Below are positions 62,342 through 64,000 of a DNA stretch of 64,000 nucleotides, piece after piece. The translations under genes were made by a program, and so were the position numbers. How positions within the stretch are numbered: position 1 is the first letter of the stretch; each line of letters starts with the position of its first letter. Source of the DNA: Xiheimicrobium sp052034585 (GTDB taxonomy: Bacteria; Myxococcota; Myxococcia; Myxococcales; Myxococcaceae); the NCBI GenBank assembly GCA_052034585.1, contig JBPOIJ010000139.1, positions 15,356 to 79,355 on the forward strand, given 5' to 3'. The notes beneath the pieces were generated by a model, which searched no databases, had not been told where the DNA came from, and was given only the letters and a program-made list of their open reading frames with translations.

Positions 62342-63874
62342 TCAGCTCTGGGTGACGCGCACGGTGGTGTTCAGCGTCTTGCCGGTGTCGGGATCGCGCG
62401 CGGTCATCTTCAAGATGCCCTCGACGTTCACGTCGAAGGTGATCTCCACGTTGACGCTCCCGGGCGGGCCTTGGCGAATTCCGGCGAAGGTGAACTCTCC
62501 GAGCTGCTCGTTCATCTTCGCGGTCTCGTGATCGCCCTGGTAGATGCGCATGATCAGCTCGCTCTGGTTGGCGGCGCTGGTCGTTCCGGTGATCTGCTTG
62601 GCGTTGGGAATCGGTGAGTTCCGCCCGAACACCACGTGCATCTGCCCGTCGGCCTTCTCGAGCCCGATCGCCATCGGGATCACGTCGAGCAACTGGAGCT
62701 TGAGGTTGGTGTCGTCCTGCAGCGAGAAGGCGTAGAGCGCGGCGCCGATCGCGACGGCCTCGTCGGGGTGAACGCCCTTGGACGGGGACTTGCCGAAGAA
62801 CTTGGTGAGGCGCTCCTGCACGGCGGGCATGCGAGTCTGGCCGCCGACCAGCATGACCTCTTCGATCTCCTTGGTGGAGAGCCCGGACTCGACGAGCACC
62901 TTGGCGACGATCTTGAGCGTGCGATCGACGAGATCGGTGGTTAGCGACTCGAGCAGCTTGCGGGTGAACTTCATCTCGATGTTCAGGGGCTGGCCCTGGG
63001 GCGTCATCGTGATGAACGGAATGTTGAAGGGCGCCTCTTCGCGCGACGACAGATCGCACTTGGTGCGCTCGGCGAGATCCTTGATGCGCTGCATGGCGAC
63101 GGGGTCGGTCGACAGATCGATGCCCGTCTTCGACTGAAACTCGCGCAGCACGTAGTGGATCATCGCGTTGTCGAAGTCGATGCCGCCGAGGAAGATGTCT
63201 CCTCCGGTGGCCTTCACCTCGAACACCTGCCCGCGGATCTCGATGATCGAGATGTCGAAGGTTCCGCCGCCGAGATCGTAGATGCAGACCTTCTCGTTGA
63301 GGCCCTTGCCGACGCCGTACGCCAACGCCGCGGCGGTCGGCTCGTTGTTGATGCGCACCACCTCGAGGCCGATCAGCTTGCCCGCGTCCTTGACCGACTG
63401 GCGCTGGCGATCCGAGAAGTACGCCGGGACCGTCACCACCGCCTTGTGCACCGGCGTCCGCAGGTAGTTCGAGGCGACGTCACGAATCTTGTTCAGGATA
63501 CGCGCCGAGACCTCCTGAAGCGTGAGCTCCTTGCGCGCGACCTCGATGGTGACTTCCTTGTTGTCGGCCGATGGCTTGACCGCGTACTGCACCACCTTGC
63601 GCATCGTCTCCACGATGTCGCTGGTCGCGGTGCGGCCCACCAGCCGCTTGGCCCCATAGATCGTGTTGCGCGGGTTGAGCTGCCACTGGCGCTTGGCCTC
63701 GTAGCCGATCAGCTCGTTGCCCTTGTCGTCGACCGCGTAAATCGAGGGCACCGTGTACTCACCACTCTTGTAGGGGATGAGCTTCACGTTGGGCTGCCCA
63801 TCCTTGTAGCCGTCGACATAGGCGGCGCAGGAATTGGTCGTACCGAGATCGATGCCGATGATCACGTCGCTCAC
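62342..63874 (-). CDS. Hsp70-family chaperone lacking the C-terminal lid
   Basis: A 510-residue Hsp70 protein starting at a GTG. The nucleotide-binding domain has IGIDLGTTNSCAAYV, CIYDLGGGTFDISIIE and VMLVGGQTRMPAVQ. The beta-sandwich substrate domain follows and ends with ARDPDTGKTLNTTVRV, after which the protein stops at once. The helical lid (about 100-130 residues in DnaK) is missing, as is the acidic C-terminal tail. Such short forms may hold substrates loosely or act as a regulator. DnaK itself must be elsewhere, since no DnaJ or GrpE is next to it. An upstream in-frame ATG lacks coding character. Confidence 0.85.
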   Translation of the reverse strand: MSDVIIGIDLGTTNSCAAYVDGYKDGQPNVKLIPYKSGEYTVPSIYAVDDKGNELIGYEAKRQWQLNPRNTIYGAKRLVGRTATSDIVETMRKVVQYAVKPSADNKEVTIEVARKELTLQEVSARILNKIRDVASNYLRTPVHKAVVTVPAYFSDRQRQSVKDAGKLIGLEVVRINNEPTAAALAYGVGKGLNEKVCIYDLGGGTFDISIIEIRGQVFEVKATGGDIFLGGIDFDNAMIHYVLREFQSKTGIDLSTDPVAMQRIKDLAERTKCDLSSREEAPFNIPFITMTPQGQPLNIEMKFTRKLLESLTTDLVDRTLKIVAKVLVESGLSTKEIEEVMLVGGQTRMPAVQERLTKFFGKSPSKGVHPDEAVAIGAALYAFSLQDDTNLKLQLLDVIPMAIGLEKADGQMHVVFGRNSPIPNAKQITGTTSAANQSELIMRIYQGDHETAKMNEQLGEFTFAGIRQGPPGSVNVEITFDVNVEGILKMTARDPDTGKTLNTTVRVTQS

Positions 63875-64000
63875 GACGCGGCAATGTAGCGCGTCGGGGC
63901 CCGGTGTCATGGGGTTTCCGGGGTGTTCTTGAAAAGAGAGCTGACAGAATCCGTCTGCGCGCTGCGGGACCGGAGCGCATCAACCAGACATGCCTCCCGT
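63875..64000 (-). other. Upstream region of the Hsp70 gene, to the window edge
   Basis: These 126 bases lie before the GTG of the Hsp70 gene and should hold its leader and promoter. I see no clear -35/-10 pair or CIRCE-type operator here. The next gene, if any, is beyond the window. Confidence 0.4.

Overview
The window is a high-GC (roughly two-thirds G+C) stretch of a Gram-negative bacterial chromosome, most likely a member of the Myxococcota (delta-proteobacterial myxobacteria or close relatives). The pointers are the many small lipoproteins, TIGR02996-type, PEGA, FHA-like, HEAT and TPR proteins, two DUF1592/DUF1552 pairs, a PilZ protein, Ku and an Hsp70 paralogue. This placement is an inference from gene content; there is no rRNA here. 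No insertion sequence, prophage or CRISPR array was seen. Genes are tightly packed and many neighbours share ATGA, GTGA or TGATG stop/start overlaps.

Layout. 1-3 kb: a Rho-family gene with an unusual RNA-binding region, then a B-box zinc protein and a membrane protein that runs off the left edge. 3-13 kb: envelope and unknown proteins (two tandem zinc-ribbon membrane proteins, a TIGR02996 protein, an SppA protease fused to an outer-membrane-type domain, two tandem PEGA proteins). 13-19 kb: topoisomerase IV-type subunits A and B and an FHA-like/TIGR02996 protein. 19-20 kb: a Cys-rich lipoprotein and a YfcF-type glutathione transferase. 20-27.6 kb: a minus-strand respiratory sulfur module made of a multiheme cytochrome c, a Tat-exported molybdopterin oxidoreductase, a 4Fe-4S subunit, an NrfD-type membrane subunit, a two-gene YeeE/YedE sulfur transporter and a rhodanese-fold protein that has lost its catalytic Cys but carries a CxxCH motif. 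27.6-34.6 kb: PhoD phosphatase, a DUF4403 lipoprotein, the first DUF1592/DUF1552 pair, tRNA-Pro(UGG), tRNA-Arg(UCU) and an AraC regulator whose 3' end lies antisense to the tRNA-Arg.

34.7-37 kb holds an M1-family metallopeptidase with a C-terminal dockerin-like module, translationally coupled to a small lipoprotein that looks like a cohesin domain; together they suggest a two-component cell-surface cohesin/dockerin system. 37-47 kb: a DUF3750 lipoprotein, a TPR lipoprotein, a TIGR02996 protein, the second DUF1592/DUF1552 pair, Ku, a secreted protein, a PilZ protein and an unknown. 47-53 kb: glycogen branching enzyme, a quinone-reductase-like flavoprotein, a CHRD lipoprotein and a secreted GH13 amylase.

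The most interesting locus is at 53.2-54.2 kb. An AhpD/carboxymuconolactone-decarboxylase-family gene has an in-frame TGA exactly where the second Cys of the CxxC...H redox motif belongs (C-P-F-TGA-T-G-A-H), the frame continues with family-like sequence for 111 more codons, and a hairpin with a CGGU apical loop begins a few bases downstream. It is best read as a CxxU selenoprotein in a three-gene operon with two small unknown proteins. The selenocysteine machinery itself is not in the window.

The last 10 kb holds a PHP-domain protein, small envelope lipoproteins, an FmdB-type zinc ribbon with a long Ser/Gly tail, a HEAT/Fur/TlpA-like coupled operon, a coiled-coil membrane-anchored protein, HtpX and a lidless Hsp70.
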